64,000 bases of DNA from Hermetia illucens (lineage: Eukaryota; Arthropoda; Insecta; Diptera; Stratiomyidae), in NCBI RefSeq assembly GCF_905115235.1, contig NC_051850.1, positions 112,347,982 through 112,411,981 of the forward strand. Reading direction: 5' to 3'. The notes below the pieces were generated by a model that was given only the letters and a program-made list of their open reading frames with translations, ran no database searches and was not told the DNA's origin. Both the position numbers and the translations under genes were made by a program. This document shows positions 1-12,659 of the stretch, in pieces (within the stretch, counting starts at the first letter, position 1; each line of letters begins with the position of its first letter).

Positions 1-524
1 TGCCTACCGCGTCAAATGATGTTTTTCAACGAACTGCCTTGCCTTTGTACAAGTTTGTTAATTCTTTTATTGTTTTTAGTTCGGTAGCGTGGTATGTTGA
101 AATGATTCAAATTTTATACAGAAAGGGAAAGTATCTTTTCCCCATATAGAGTGAACGGAAAACGCCCAATTCTTATAAATATGTACTTTCAATTAAAAAT
201 TCAACTAATGATAAGGCCGGACTTCTCAAAATCTATAACCACATCACCTAACCTTGTTCACACTTACTTAAGCTGTAATTATACACCTTAGTTTTTTAGT
301 TTTCACCTGCTTGAGGATTGTGAACATGAATAGATTTTAATTTCAGGGTGTTGTATGACATTCTAAACTTCAATTGTAGCCAGTAATTTAGGCATAACAA
401 ATGAAGGAAACTTTTTTATATATGAATCATCAACCATTTATACTCCGGGAGTTTTACTGCGAGTAATTCCCAAACAATTTGATTGAAGTCAATCGTGAAG
501 GTAGTGAAGTATCCTTTCCAAAAA
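1..524. other. 5' flank of receptor 1
   Basis: No repeat or coding similarity recognised. It should hold the receptor promoter and 5' UTR; the nearest in-frame stop before the ATG is at 480-482. Confidence 0.5.
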
Positions 525-3500
525 ATGTTGTATGAAGATTTCGAGGATGTTCGGAAGAAAAATTTAGAGCGGATGAAAATAGTTCGCAGGATAACTTTTA
601 CGTGTGGAATAAATATTTCGGAACCAAGTTTTGGAAAACGTTTTTTAGTTATGTGAGTCGTTCATTTACTAACAGAGATGAAGGGTTTAGTTTAAAATAT
701 ATTATTTACGTTAAAGTGTTGAGAACTTGAAATCATGTATTTCTGCTTTTTATACCTACCTATGTATGTTTGTATATAGACAGTTTGTCTTAATTTATTT
801 TATATTGTCAAATTCGGGAATGCTTCCCATAATCGTACTTAGTTATTGTAGCCCTTAGATGGCTTAGCGTCAAAGCTATTTTGGAATGTTCCTGTGGGAT
901 AACCCGCTCCTTAGCTTTATTGAAAAATTGGGTTAGTGGTGGCCAGCTAGGAAGGAAACAACCTTATTTGGGTATGCAAATTGGTTTAACCTTTATAACT
1001 AGGTAAAGAAGCAATTATTGATTATGTGCGTAATCGAATTGCATAAAAATCATGTGTAGTTTAATGTAGATGTGAAAAAGATCGCTGGTACTATGTCACT
1101 GTAAGGAATAACGAAAATCTCGGTCATTGAAATTAAGATACAATACCTGTCCTGTGTCTGTCTATTTATAATAATCGTTGGCGCACCAAGCCATATTGGA
1201 TCAGGGTCTTGAAGTGTGTTAGAGCACTTAATTCAAGACCGTAACGATATACTAGAGGATTACAGTACTCTATAGGAGGCAATGTGGTCAGCATTGCGCT
1301 CGCCCGAGATTATTACCCTGAGTTGACTCAGGTAGTCATTCACAACTGAGTTGACTGGTATCCGACGTCAAATCACGATACAAATCCCACCCACGACCTT
1401 CCATACGACAGCCTTGTGCTCTAACGACTTAACTATCCGGACACACTTTCTATTAATCCACATTAATTTTTGATGGCAATTTTATGAAAATGCTGCTTCA
1501 GATTATAGTAGTAATAGTAGTAAAACCAAGCTAAACATATTTTTTTTGTTTCCAAGTCTTCTCCTCTCAACTGAGCTTAAGTTCGGCGGATGAAGATGAA
1601 TCACTTTTCGAATTCAGCTAATTAAAGTTTTTTCAGTAATGTTTAATGTAATATTTATGTATGTTATGTAATGTAATATAATATTATGTCAGTGGGCATT
1701 TTGACAGAGCTTAATAACTGAATGTATCTGGACGACTTAGTGGTGAGAGCGCTAGGCTGTCGTAATGGAAGGTTGCGGATCAAATCTTACTGGTGACAGA
1801 GAGATTTGTATTATGATTGGATGTCAGATATCAGCCGGCTCAGCTGTGAATGAATGCCTGAGTCAAATAAGGTTAATAATCATGGGCGAGTGCAATGCTG
1901 ACCACATTGTCTCCAAATGATTTCGGTGGTGGTAATGGGACCTAAACTAGTAGCATAATTCAGTTTTCAGTATTTTGAGGCCTAGATTTCATATAAATTA
2001 TCATTGTGATATTTTTCCACAATTTTCTTTTAAACATTTTGTAAGAAGAATAGTTTTAAGTAATCCAATTACTTTTTTATTTAAATAATCCGTTAAGTAA
2101 TTAACACCACTTCTCATTTCAACAATCCTTATAAATATTTAAGATATTTTTAAATTAACAATTCATATGTTGTTTTGATTAATGTACACTTAACATTCTT
2201 TTTAATTCAACGAACTCAAAAAGACTTTTCTGCTCAATTCCCAACTTGATGATTTAAAACTTTTCTAATCTTTTTTCAAGTCCAACTCAATAATTAAATT
2301 TTAGTGACAGGTCTCAAAAAACAAAATTACTCATCGCACACTTTTCTGAGATCTTCCACTCCATTGGCGTGCTACGCAAAGTGGATAGATCCGCACCATC
2401 TATTCGCTCGCACTCGCAACATTCGAAATAAATTTCGAATGCTGCGAATCCTGCCGCGCCACATCACTCCGCCCCCAGATGAAACCTAGGGGTTTCAGCG
2501 ACTGATCCCCGAACTTCGTTCGCCGTTAATCCACAAAGCGGACACGACGTTGCTTCGGGGCGCACGCGGGTTTCAGCCTGGACAAAGAGACCGCCTTCTT
2601 GTGACCACCGATCTCGAGCTGGAAGAAATGTTCTCCCCGCTCGAGAACGCGGTACGGGCCCTCATATGGAGGCTGCAGCGGCTTCCGGACGGCATCCGTC
2701 CTGATCAGCACGTGCGTGCAAGTGTCCAGCTCCTTGGGCGAACAGGCAGGTATGGACGAGTGTCGAGTGGGTGGTGGCGCTTTGATGCGTCGGAGATTGT
2801 CTCTCAGCAGACGCACCAACCCCGACTCCGTGAGACCCGATCTCTTGTCGAAGACCGGATCGCTTGGGAGTCTCGGGTTCTCCCCGTAAACCAGCTCCGC
2901 GGGGCTGGCAGCAAACTCCTCTCGGCGAGTTGTTCGAAGGCCGAGTAGGACGAGAGGCAAGACTTGCGTCCAGGACGGGTCGTCGCGTGCCATAATGGCG
3001 GCTTTCAGCGTCCGGTGCCAACGTTCCAACATCCCATTGGATTGTGGGTGGTATGCCGTAGTCCGCTGGCGTTTAAAACCAAGGAGTTTGCCTAACTCGG
3101 AGAAAAGGGTGGACTCAAATTGCATTCCCTGGTCAGTGATAACCACTGCAGGGACGCCAAAGCGAGGTATCCACTCTCGACAGAGGGCTTCAGCACATGA
3201 TTGCGCCGTAATGTCTTTCAGAGGTATTGCCTCAGGCCACCGCGTGAACCTGTCGATGATTGTGAGGCAATACTTATAACTGTGCGAGTCTCGCAAAGGC
3301 CCTATTATGTCGAGGTGTATAGTGTGGAAACGCTTGGTAGTGCGGGGGAATGAGCCCACTTCTTTCCTAACATGCCTGGAGACCTTACATTTTTGGCATG
3401 CGATGCACTCTCTGGCCCAGGAATTAATATCCTTGTTCATGGAGGGCCAGAAGTATTTTCCGGTGACTAACCGGTTTGTTGTCCTGATGCCGGGGTGCGC

Positions 3501-6500
3501 CAAGTCGTGAACTGCGTGGAACACTTCCTTGCGAAATGTGGCCGGAATGTATGGCCGAGGTCCCTTTTCCGAGTCTTCGCAGCAGAGCGAGAGGCTTGAG
3601 CCGAAGATGGGCAACTCCCGAAATTTGTATTTGGGGTTGGACTTGAGGCTCTGAAGTGCTGCGTCATCCACTTGCGCCTTGGCAATAGCCGAGAAATCGA
3701 GTGAGGCGGGGATGTTAACTTCGGAGACACGAGACAAAGCGTCAGCAACAATGTTGTCCTTCCCGGACACGTGCTGGATGTCCGACGTAAACTGGCTTAT
3801 GAAGCTCAGGTGTCGAAGCTGACGAGGGGACGCTTTGTCGGGCTTCTGTTTCAAAGCGAACGTGAGAGGCTTATGGTCCGTGAACACTGTGAACGGCCTG
3901 CCTTCTAGGGAGAAACGGAAGTATTTGATGGACAGGTATGCGGCGAGCAGTTCGCGATCGTAGGTGCTGTAGTTCCGTTGAGCGGGATTCAACTGCTTCG
4001 AGAAGAAGCTCAACGGCTGCCAAACTTGGTCCACCTTTTGGTGAAGGGCAGCACCTACTGCGTTGTCAGAGGCATCAACAAAAACGGCTAGGGGTGCATC
4101 TTGCAGAGGGAATGCCAAGAGCGTAGCGTCAGCCAGTTGTTGACGAGATTTGTCAAACGCGCAGATAGCCTCTTCAGACCACACGATCTCTCGTGTGTCC
4201 TTAGTTTTGGGGCCAGACAAGTACGCGTTCAAAATGGACTGGAGATGGGCGGCCTTGGGCAGGAAACGACGGTAGAAGTTCAGCATGCCCAAGAATTAAG
4301 TAATCCAATTACTTTTTTATTTAAATAATCCGTTAAGTAATTAACACCACTTCTCATTTCAACAATCCTTATAAATATTTAAGATATTTTTAAATTAACA
4401 ATTCATATGTTGTTTTGATTAATGTACACTTAACATTCTTTTTAATTCAACGAACTCAAAAAGACTTTTCTGCTCAATTCCCAACTTGATGATTTAAAAC
4501 TTTTCTAATCTTTTTTCAAGTCCAACTCAATAATTAAATTTTAGTGACAGGTCTCAAAAAACAAAATTACTCATCGCACACTTTTCTGAGATCTTCCACT
4601 CCATTGGCGTGCTACGCAAAGTGGATAGATCCGCACCATCTATTCGCTCGCACTCGCAACATTCGAAATAAATTTCGAATGCTGCGAATCCTGCCGCGCC
4701 ACAAGTTTACGGTGATCACACTTGGAATCTATTCTTTCGCATAAACGTGGAGTCCCCCTCTCCCTGTTTAAACTCGCACCACACCTGCATCTGAAAGGCT
4801 TTGCCTTTGGGGTGAAAATGTGTTCATGTCTCTTTTCTCAGGCTGCGCATGGGTAGGTGTAGCAAAATTGTATTGTGTGAACCTAAATTGGTGTGGAGAG
4901 GCGAAAGGTTATGGTGTAGGGATTCAAAACCCCGGTACAAACGGACCCAAAAGCCATTTGTGGGGGAAGGCGGGCTCCCGGCCATCCATATCCGTTGAGA
5001 ACCGATGTAGTGGCATTTAGTGCTAGAAATGACTTTTAAATGAGGTGTTTAAACGAAGTGTGCCATTCCCTCGATCATCAATAAAAGCGCAGAGGGATTT
5101 ATTAAAGAGTTACTGTAATATTATCGATTTAAAGATCTCCAATATTGAGTTCCGTAAAAGATGTATGTCGAGAATGTGATGGATTGCTGCTCATTGTTGG
5201 GAGTCTGGGATTATCGAGGTTGTGGATAAAATCCGGCTCAATAGATTGCGATGGGCGGAGCACTTAATCCGTATGGATGAGGATAATCCAGCTCGGGAAG
5301 ACTATAAGGGCAGTATTTATGGTAGAAAAAGAAACTGAGGCAGACCCTGCCTTAGATGGAGCAATGGCCAAAACGCAAACCGCGAAAAACCGGGATGTCT
5401 GGAATTCCTTATTAAGGCAGGCCTAGAAAGCATACCGGTTGTTGCGCCGTTGATGATTGTTACTTTTTTAATCATGACTGTGATAGCTGCTAGACTATAT
5501 TGGACTGTCACATATATGAGTCGATTTCTCGGCCCAATATAAGTTCAGATCTATGTTTGTCGGCATATTACAATTTTTGATTAATATTTCTGAAGAGAAA
5601 GTAGTATGGAGGCATGAGGCAAACAAAGTAACTCAGATACCAGAAATGATTACAAGAACTAAGGATTCTTTTTTGGATGCAATTCCAACGTCAATGAAAA
5701 GGCCAAAAGTGAAATGGCAGTCATCCATCGGCACTCCCACTTTTTAATGGGAAAGTAGTATTTGGTTGAAACAAAGCAAAATTCCATTCCGATCTCAAAG
5801 ACCGCTCTGGTTCGTCACTATTTCACGGTTTTGTAGAAGATGCTTATTTTGCTTCAATATTCGAAGATCAACTTCTCCTTTTATTTTATAGACAGGCGTA
5901 TGCGGTCATAATTTTCTCCATACTATCCATGTATGGTAGCATTGGATACATTGTGAAACACTTTTCTAGTGTTTTCATGATAAGCCAGGTAAAGTCAAAT
6001 AAGAATTTTGGAAATTCCATAAGCTAATAAATTGCTATATTTGCAGAGTTTGTGTACATGTTTACAAACACTCATTTCAGTAATAAAACTGTTTCTGTGG
6101 GTATTCATGGAGAAGCGTTTTTACAAGCTGGTGAAGGCGGCAGTTGATTGTGAACTTTTCAATGAAGTTAAAATGCTCGATAAAAGTGATTTCATGTTTA
6201 TTCATCTAACAGCTTGGAAAATTGCTACTAATGATTTGTTTCAGATGTGAAATTAACAAAAAATCTGAGAGATAAAACTAAGGAAATAATTGAAGAGTGC
6301 TGGAAGAGTGCTCAGTTTCAAGTGCGATATTATGTGATCGCTTGTACGGCTGTTATCAGTTTCTATTTTATAAATGCCCTTACTGTTAACACATATCATA
6401 CCATAAAGGGTCACACTAATCATACAAAATTGTTTGGTAAATATTTAATAAGATATTGACAATAAATTCCAGAAAAATCAGAAGCTTTCATGAATTTCTC

Positions 6501-9500
6501 TCCAAATAAATGGATTGATTCTATTGCATGTTCCTCATAGAAGAAGTTGGTGTTTCTGGAATGTTTAGGATCACAAGATTTAACTGAATTTCCAGATAAA
6601 ATGGGTGACTCCTCTATTTCAAGCATTTGCAACTTATTATCCTGGCTGGGAGCAAGCAAGACAGCACCTCCCCTTCTATGCTTTCTTTACAATAGTAGAA
6701 GGATACGCCGATTTCGCTGCAGGAATGGGTAAGCAATTTTAACATCTATGATTCAGTTTTTAATCGTCTATTAAGTTGCAGCCACTTTCGACGGTTACTA
6801 CGTTTACTTAACTCTTCATGCGGTTGCATTGTTTAAGACCTTGAAAGAGATGATTACATTTTCAAGTTCGAATAAAGTTTCAACAGAAGACAAGATTCCA
6901 TATATCCGAGAATGTGTATATCACTACAATAGGTGTATAAGGTATTCGTAAAAAAAGATTGACTTACTTCTAGGGATCTAACGGGAATTGTATTTTCAGG
7001 TTCTGTGATGAATTGAATGATATGTATGCAATTGTAAATCTCTCCCAATTAATGATAAGCCTCGTTGTACTTGGGGTTGTATTATTTCAAGCAAGTGTTG
7101 GTTTGGTAAGTAACCGTTTAATCTAGCTTCAAACAAATATTTGAGGAGTGAAGCGGCCTATCCTGCTGGTGCAGATACTTTACAGGGTTAGGATGATTCT
7201 CCATTCTTTCGAGGAAGCTCTACATCAGGTTGAAGGAGAATTCTTAAAGAAGTTTCATCTTTGCTCCCCAGTACATACGAGTACAACTTTTTCGTTCTCT
7301 AACTGTACGACAAGGCGGTATTGTAACCTAGTGAAGAACATTTGGATGGCTCACATTTTTCCCACAGCTATATGGCATGAGGAAACACTCATCCTATGCG
7401 CCCTTAGACTGTTGTGGTCTAACGAACACGATGGTCATCTCTCACAGAATTTCCCAGTGTTGCAGTGTTTCTGTTAGCAGATGTGATGTTACTCGCCGCG
7501 ACTGAATCTGGTGTTGGATGGGCGAGGCATCACCTAACAAAGGTTCAGTGGATTCTTCTTCCTTATTACATGATTAAGTAGTATTCCTGTTCGGTAAATG
7601 TGTCCAGTTGATAAGTTATACCTCGATACTACTGTATATCCTCCTGTTTATGGACGGAAAAAAATGTCTTGCGGCATTTAGTTTCTACCGTTTATTATTA
7701 TGGAAGTATATTCTGAGTTATTAATTGTAGCATTTTTTGATGTTACTGACACTGGAATTGTTGGTTCAATTTTCGCGCTATTTACATTGCAGTGCTCTGA
7801 ATATATATGTATATTGAAAGGTTGCAGTCGAATAGTGCATCTAGAGCTGCTTTGAAGGTTGTACTCATAGCACTGGTATTATCCAAAGATACAGTTGTTT
7901 GCAGTGAAAATAGCTTACAGTTAGAACACTTGTATTTCGCCTTGATCCACTACACTGTAAAATTCAGGTAAACATTGACTTAATGGCAGCAGCGTATATC
8001 TGGCCTGAGTTTCCATGTCGAGGCAAAATTCCGCCTGTATAGCACATACACTCTAAGAGCTCGCTTCATCTTTGTCTCTATATCTTTATTCATATTCACA
8101 TCTTCGGAAAGTTGGAGGAATATCCTCCCAAATTTTTGACAGTTCAGTTTTCAGTGTCCTGCTTTTTATAAATAATACTGTTGTAATTTTATTTGAATTT
8201 ACCGAAAGTCCATACGTAAGACACCAATATTGTCAATGTGTGTTGTATATTTCTTCACATCATTCTAATATTTGGACCCCAGCCAGCATAACGAAATATT
8301 TTATTATTTTATTCATTATCAACAGAAGATGAATTTTACTTTTATTATATAAGCTAAATGTTAACTTATTTGCTGAGTTGAATTCAGTTTTTTAGCTATT
8401 ACAAGGCAAGCAATCCAACGTAATTGTGAATAACCGGACCAATGAATGATGTTCATGCATGCATCAGATCTTGGAAAATTGCTCTTTTTAGTGCCACACT
8501 GATCGTTTGACGTTCATCAACTTACTCCTCCATATTGCTCATGAAATAAACTTGGATAAATTAATGTAGCGCGTCTTCAACCTGTTGGACTGATACAATT
8601 CAATGGTGGTTTTTGGCCATGGATCTGTAAATTCGAAGGCAAACTCAGAATATTAGTGGTTCTCTTTGTTCTTTCGTTTGTTAAAATGAGGTCCAGCATC
8701 TGATTTCACTACAGCTTTGGTATAAAAAATCGATCTTCTGGCTAGCAGCGGTGTAAATAACACATTTAAAATCGCATAATGAGGCAATAATCGATGCGCC
8801 ATCAATCACAAATATTATAAGTTCATGATCTGAAATAAAATTCCACATAGAATGGCTAACTGGATTGAAATGAGCAACGAATTCAAATTGAATTTCGAGC
8901 AAATTCCCCTGGAAAATCAAACACGCGGACCAAAATCGTCGTACTCGAGATATCATCAAAAAAGCTTCCATACAAACAGTATGGAAAAATGAATTGTTTT
9001 CATAAATTTTTTGCGTGAATTTTTTCAATGTTTAAGGTCTATTCTGTTTTTTCGGGTGATGGCAAATCCAACAAATCAAAGAACATAAAATCGGAATATT
9101 CATTCTTGAGTTATAAATGTTGTAACTAGCCCGTATATAGATATAAAGATTTGTCACGATGGTAAACTTAGGTAGTCTTACCAGGGCGTCCCCAATAGAG
9201 GAACCCATCGTGAAGACATTGATTATTAAACCAAAGATACTGCCGAAGAGTGGTAAATTATTCCTCCCCCAAATATTCATTGCGAAGAAATTTTGCCTCT
9301 TTCGCATTGCCTTCCTCTATTGGCAGCTAAGAGGCTTTCTCTCTTCATTGTATCTAGTCCACATTGATCTGTTTTCAGACTCCGATACCAAGCCAACTGT
9401 GTCCTCTACGCAAGTTTCATTTTTCTCTGATTTCCCTGAAAGCGGTGAGGAGCTAGGCTCTGGCAGGCCAGTTATGATAGGGGAACCTATTTTTGAAGAA

Positions 9501-10669
9501 ACTTATTACAAGTTTAATCATTGGGGTAAGGAATTAATGATGAAATCACAAACTTCACTGAGTTCCTGGATAGATTTTAATGACGAAGTTCCTCTTGTGG
9601 TTTGGTTTGATTTTTTAATGTTAAGGTTTCTGGTATGCGTCATGTCCTGTCATTCGTTTTCTTGGATGAGTTCAAAGTGAAGAGGTTTGTCAATTTAATT
9701 GTGTATTCAGAGACAAAGGCTTTTTGTAGATAATAAATAAATAAATCAACAATTGAGGTGATAGTCGGGTTGCTTTGGGGTGAAAGAGTGTTGAGTTGAG
9801 GCTCGAAAAGTTCCTTATGTACCTACCTTTTATGCGTTGTCCCCATAATTAGCGGTTGCGCGTTGCGGATAAATTCTTGATTATAAAATTTAGCAACCAT
9901 GTATTTCCCGGATTAGTGTATTTATGCAGTTCATCTGAAAGATTAAAGCTCTATATTTAGCAGATTTCACAAAGTTGCGATTAACCACAGATTCAATTTT
10001 CTGTTCAACCGACTCAGGACGTAATAAACCCACCGTCATATAGAAGCAATTTTTTTTATCTTATTCTTATTTTCTTTATCTATGTGTTTCTCTTTTCTGT
10101 ACAATAAAATTATCTGAATATTCTAGCAGGGTGATTGCCACATCCAAGCTAATCAAATCTTTAATAAAAACAAATTTGTGTTTATTCTGTAGGAAAATGA
10201 CTCAAAAACTTTCATCAGGATGGTATTATACATATCAGCTGCGGGTTATGAGCTAGTCATTTATTGCTTCGATGGACAGAAACTTACAACAGAGGTAAAT
10301 GAACTGATGTTTTTGATAAGAGGTAAACCTCTAATTACTGCAGAACTATCAATGTTTAGAATCCTATATATAACAGTTGAAATTCACTCTATTATACTTC
10401 ATTTCAGACTGAAACTATATCAGACACGTTTTACTCTAGTAATTGGTATGATGAATCGAGAGAATTCAAAACAATAATTTACATGATGTTAATGAGGACC
10501 AGGAAACCCTATTATATCTCAGCTTTAGGTTTCACCACAATGTCTCTGCCGACTTTTCTGGGGGTTAGTATGAAAAAATGTGTGCGAGATTAAGGAGGTA
10601 ATGCTCGTTTTACTTTAGATTGCAAAAACTAGTGGTTCGTACTTTATGCTTCTAAGGAATGTTGCATAA
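525..10669 (+). CDS. Odorant receptor (7tm_6 family), tandem copy 1, 10 exons, 413 aa
   Basis: Seven-transmembrane insect odorant receptor, expected to act as the ligand-binding subunit with Orco in the membrane of olfactory neuron dendrites. Exons I assembled: 525-652, 5892-5988, 6047-6185, 6245-6436, 6624-6728, 6776-6941, 7000-7105, 10193-10294, 10408-10563, 10619-10669. All introns are GT-AG and phases agree throughout. The start is supported by an in-frame TGA at 480-482 and by the identical start of the duplicate. Hydrophobic segments lie in exon 2 (TM1), exon 3 (TM2), exon 4 (TM3), exons 5-6 (TM4), exon 7 (TM5), exon 8 (TM6) and exons 9-10 (TM7). The C-terminus (ALGFTTMSLPTFLG, then IAKTSGSYFMLLRNVA) is the typical OR TM7 signature. 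Length is normal for the family. Intron 3 has a weak donor (GTGATT) and intron 5 is only 47 bp. No break is seen, so it is probably functional. Ligand and orthologue are unknown. Confidence 0.9.
1168..1446 (-). repeat. tRNA-derived SINE, near full length
   Basis: Read on the - strand, a tRNA-like head (D-arm-like and B-box-like parts near 1370-1446) is followed by the body found in six other copies in this window (GACTCAGGTA..., GGGCGAGCGCAATGCTGACC, ...CACTTCAAG type stretches) and by a tail with GCGCCAACGATTATT. The family is about 280-340 bp with an ATT-rich tail. It lies in intron 1 of receptor 1. Confidence 0.8.
1723..1914 (+). repeat. tRNA-derived SINE, 3'-truncated copy
   Basis: Same family as 1168-1446, opposite orientation. 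The tRNA-like head (TGTATCTGGACGACTTAGTG) and the middle body are present; the copy stops after the ACCACATTGTCTCC stretch and lacks the ATT tail. The two copies face each other about 280 bp apart. Confidence 0.75.
1950..2051 (+). repeat. HINE/DINE-1-like fragment (middle part)
   Basis: Contains the family stretch GTATTTTGAGGCCTAGA followed by a TTTTTC-rich part, as seen in the longer copies. It ends at the LTR insertion site. Confidence 0.45.
2056..2463 (-). repeat. 3' LTR of the gypsy-type element
   Basis: 408 bp, identical by eye to 4296-4703. It is the downstream repeat when the element is read on the - strand. Confidence 0.9.
2526..4292 (-). pseudogene. pol remnant (RNase H and integrase parts) of the LTR element
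   Basis: Fossil part of the element above. RNase H-like and integrase-like regions, including an integrase zinc-finger region, can be recognised. Gag, protease and most of reverse transcriptase are not seen, so the element cannot be whole. Similarity is to Ty3/gypsy elements of insects. Confidence 0.85.
4296..4703 (-). repeat. 5' LTR of the gypsy-type element
   Basis: 408 bp, identical by eye to 2056-2463. The right flank AGTT matches the left flank of the element, supporting one insertion with a 4-bp target duplication. Confidence 0.9.
4708..5217. other. Intron 1 stretch without recognised content
   Basis: Between the LTR element and the LINE fragment. It is GC-richer than its surroundings and could be an old repeat, but I recognise nothing in it. 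Confidence 0.4.
5218..5465 (+). mobile_element. 3' end of LINE family A
   Basis: Nearly the same sequence as the 3' end of the LINE at 50200-51391: the codons for [12 protein letters not shown], the glycine/arginine-rich end, and the 3' UTR ending GTTGTTGCGCCGTTGATGA. It is a 5'-truncated copy with scattered stops in intron 1 of receptor 1. Confidence 0.85.
7106..10192. other. Intron 7 of receptor 1, no recognised element
   Basis: 3.1 kb of mostly AT-rich sequence. Open frames occur on both strands around 9030-9680 (173 codons on +, 91 on -), but I recognise no protein family and see no repeat shared with the rest of the window. Confidence 0.5.
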
Positions 10670-10795
10670 GTATAGAAATGGACACTCAAGATCACACTCC
10701 ACATGGTGTGGCCAGCCAATTAGTGGCTACTCAGTTTGTTTATTGCACAGGTGCACTATCTCATTAGGAATATTTCGGAATAATTCCAATATGCT

Positions 10796-10801
10796 AATAA
10801 A
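10796..10801 (+). promoter_or_regulatory. Candidate polyadenylation signal of receptor 1
   Basis: AATAAA 127 bp after the stop codon of the first odorant receptor. Confidence 0.5.
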
Positions 10802-11599
10802 TCAGGAGCAAAAAACGTATGATTGAGTTTTCTTAAGTTTTCATCCAAAAATATGTATGGAAATTGAGTCCACCAAGGAAAGAGTATCTAGTGCCGGCTC
10901 GAGAGAAGTTTGCAGACGAAACTTAGGCGTCCAACTCCCGTAATTTTTTCTATACTTAATAAGTTTTTTGAGTCTTTATTAGATAAGCGAGATGGCTTAA
11001 AGTACTATTTTTTCATTTTCAAATAAATCCTTGTCGATCGAGCAAACCTCTGTCAAACACCTATTCATAACACTTTTTTTCGTCCCATTATAGCGGTCTT
11101 TCATATTTGACACCATAGATGACAAAATTGTGATTAAAAATCCAGGTAACTTACTCGATGTCAGAAATACTAGGAATAGAGTCATACTTGTAACTAGTTG
11201 GCTCAGACTGTGATTTTTTTCGCAGAAACTCGAAGACTTTAGAGAAGGCCCTTGAAGAAAATCTTACTTACATCACTTCTTTCTCTTTTTCAAATGGAGA
11301 AAGGGCTAGTATCCCCGATTGGCTAACAATATTAAGCAATAGCTCTTACTGCTTCTGAAGATTCTTGGCATTGACATTTTATTTCTTAAGTTTCAGCATC
11401 ATAACTCGGCAGTTGAGTGAAGGCGTGCTGAATACATATGGGTGTTTTTGATTTTTTGGGGTTTTGAAAATGGGTTCGAGTTTTAGATTCTGGTAATTGA
11501 TTTATATGTTCGCCGTGCCGCAACAAAATTGCCGCTGAAAGATCTGAATTTCATGCAAAAGGGGTAGTCCCTTGATGTCGCAAAGGACGTGATTTCCAT

Positions 11600-12032
11600 G
11601 ATTGAATTCGACCTAACATTACTGTCAACGAGTGTGTCGAGGTTGAAACAATGATGTAGTTTTCAGCAAAAAAGAGAAGTTGCTGCCCACGGTCTTCGTC
11701 GATTACAACGGTGCTATGCATCGTGAATTTTTATCAGAAGGCCAGATGATTACGTGAGGAAATACGTCAAAAACAAGGGGATTTGTTTGCAAAAAACTCA
11801 TAAATTTTGCATTCCAATAATGAACTGTTGCACAATGCCATCATTATCCGCTAATTTCCAACAAAAGACACAATTAATACTATTCAACAAGCACCAAATT
11901 CACCGCATTTCTTTTATTCAAATGTGTGGAGGCTGATTCTGATCTGGCTGGCATATGGATCTGTGCTGGCATATGGGCGTTACAGTCGATGAAAATTACT
12001 TTGAAAAGAACAATATTGACTTAGATGAATAA
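11600..12032 (+). mobile_element. Mariner transposase relic (3' part)
   Basis: In shifting frames it reads mariner-like stretches: LLPTVFVDYNGAMHREFLSE near 11680-11740 (compare the usual FDYxGxxHxEFLPxG) and the C-terminal ENYFEKNNIDLDE with its stop at 12030-12032 (compare EGDYFEGDxIDxDE). The catalytic core between is decayed. The fragment has several frameshifts and is inactive. It lies between the two receptor genes. Confidence 0.65.
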
Positions 12033-12339
12033 TCTTGTTTTTTGAAAATTCGGCATAAATTCCGTGAATTCTTGATCATGGTAGCATGTAGGGTAACTAG
12101 AATCGATTTTAAGAGATCTTAGAAATGCACGGAGATTCATAATGTGTGTATATGTATGGTTGGGGTCGTAGAGAGGAAATCCAGTCCTAGGTGAAAATTA
12201 TGCAGAAAAGCGATGCCCGGGATGAAGACCGGGTTTGAGGTGAAAGTAATGCGGACCACCATTATCACTTCTATTGTAATTTTTTTTCCAGACCGCGGGA
12301 AAACTTCACGTTTGGGGAAAATCCCATTATAACACAATA

Positions 12340-12655
12340 ATCGTGTTCTTTTTTCGTTGTGCTATTGAGGAATTGACATGTGATGATGACGTCATGCCGG
12401 TTGTAGAGTGTACGAAATTCTCAAAAAAACGCAAAGTTTCACTTCCTATATATTTTGTTAATAATACTTGGATTTTCTTCAAGCTTGACCAAATTGTGCA
12501 CTATATTATCCCTTAGACCCGTGCCGTACTTCTGGGATGAACATAAGGGGGGCTGCCGGGTAAACTTGGAAATATGTTATTATTAACTTTATTTTCGAAT
12601 AAATCGGGTGTGACAGGCAGACACACGGACAGACAGACAGACAGACGTGGTATGT
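12340..12655 (+). repeat. HINE/DINE-1-like element, partial, ending in a GACA microsatellite
   Basis: Shares with the copy at 51400-51897 the stretch around GATGATGACGTCAT, the TTTGTTAATAATA segment and the final GACAGACAGACAGAC run. The terminal hairpin is missing because LINE sequence follows directly. Confidence 0.6.
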
Positions 12656-12659
12656 CCTG

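Larger units (their letters stand above)
2056..4703 (-). mobile_element. Gypsy-type (Ty3-like) LTR retrotransposon, fossil, broken
   Basis: Two direct 408-bp repeats (2056-2463 and 4296-4703) flank an internal region with part of a pol gene on the - strand. The element is bordered by a 4-bp duplication AGTT (2052-2055 and 4704-4707). On the - strand the repeat begins TGTGGCGCGG, and a purine-rich tract lies just inside the 3' repeat. The two LTRs read identical by eye, so the insertion is very young. The internal region is far too short for a whole element; it is broken, with at least one large break. It sits in intron 1 of the first odorant receptor, antisense to it. Confidence 0.9.

Noticed and set aside
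2550-2948. Open frames opposite the LTR element's pol region
   Set aside because: Shadows of the pol frame in GC-rich coding DNA.
9159-9680. 173-codon frame considered as a real gene
   Set aside because: No domain, no splice partner, overlaps an equally plausible antisense frame; kept only as a low-interest observation.
12612-12650. GACA repeat as a stand-alone microsatellite
   Set aside because: The same run sits at the same place in most HINE copies, so it is part of that element.
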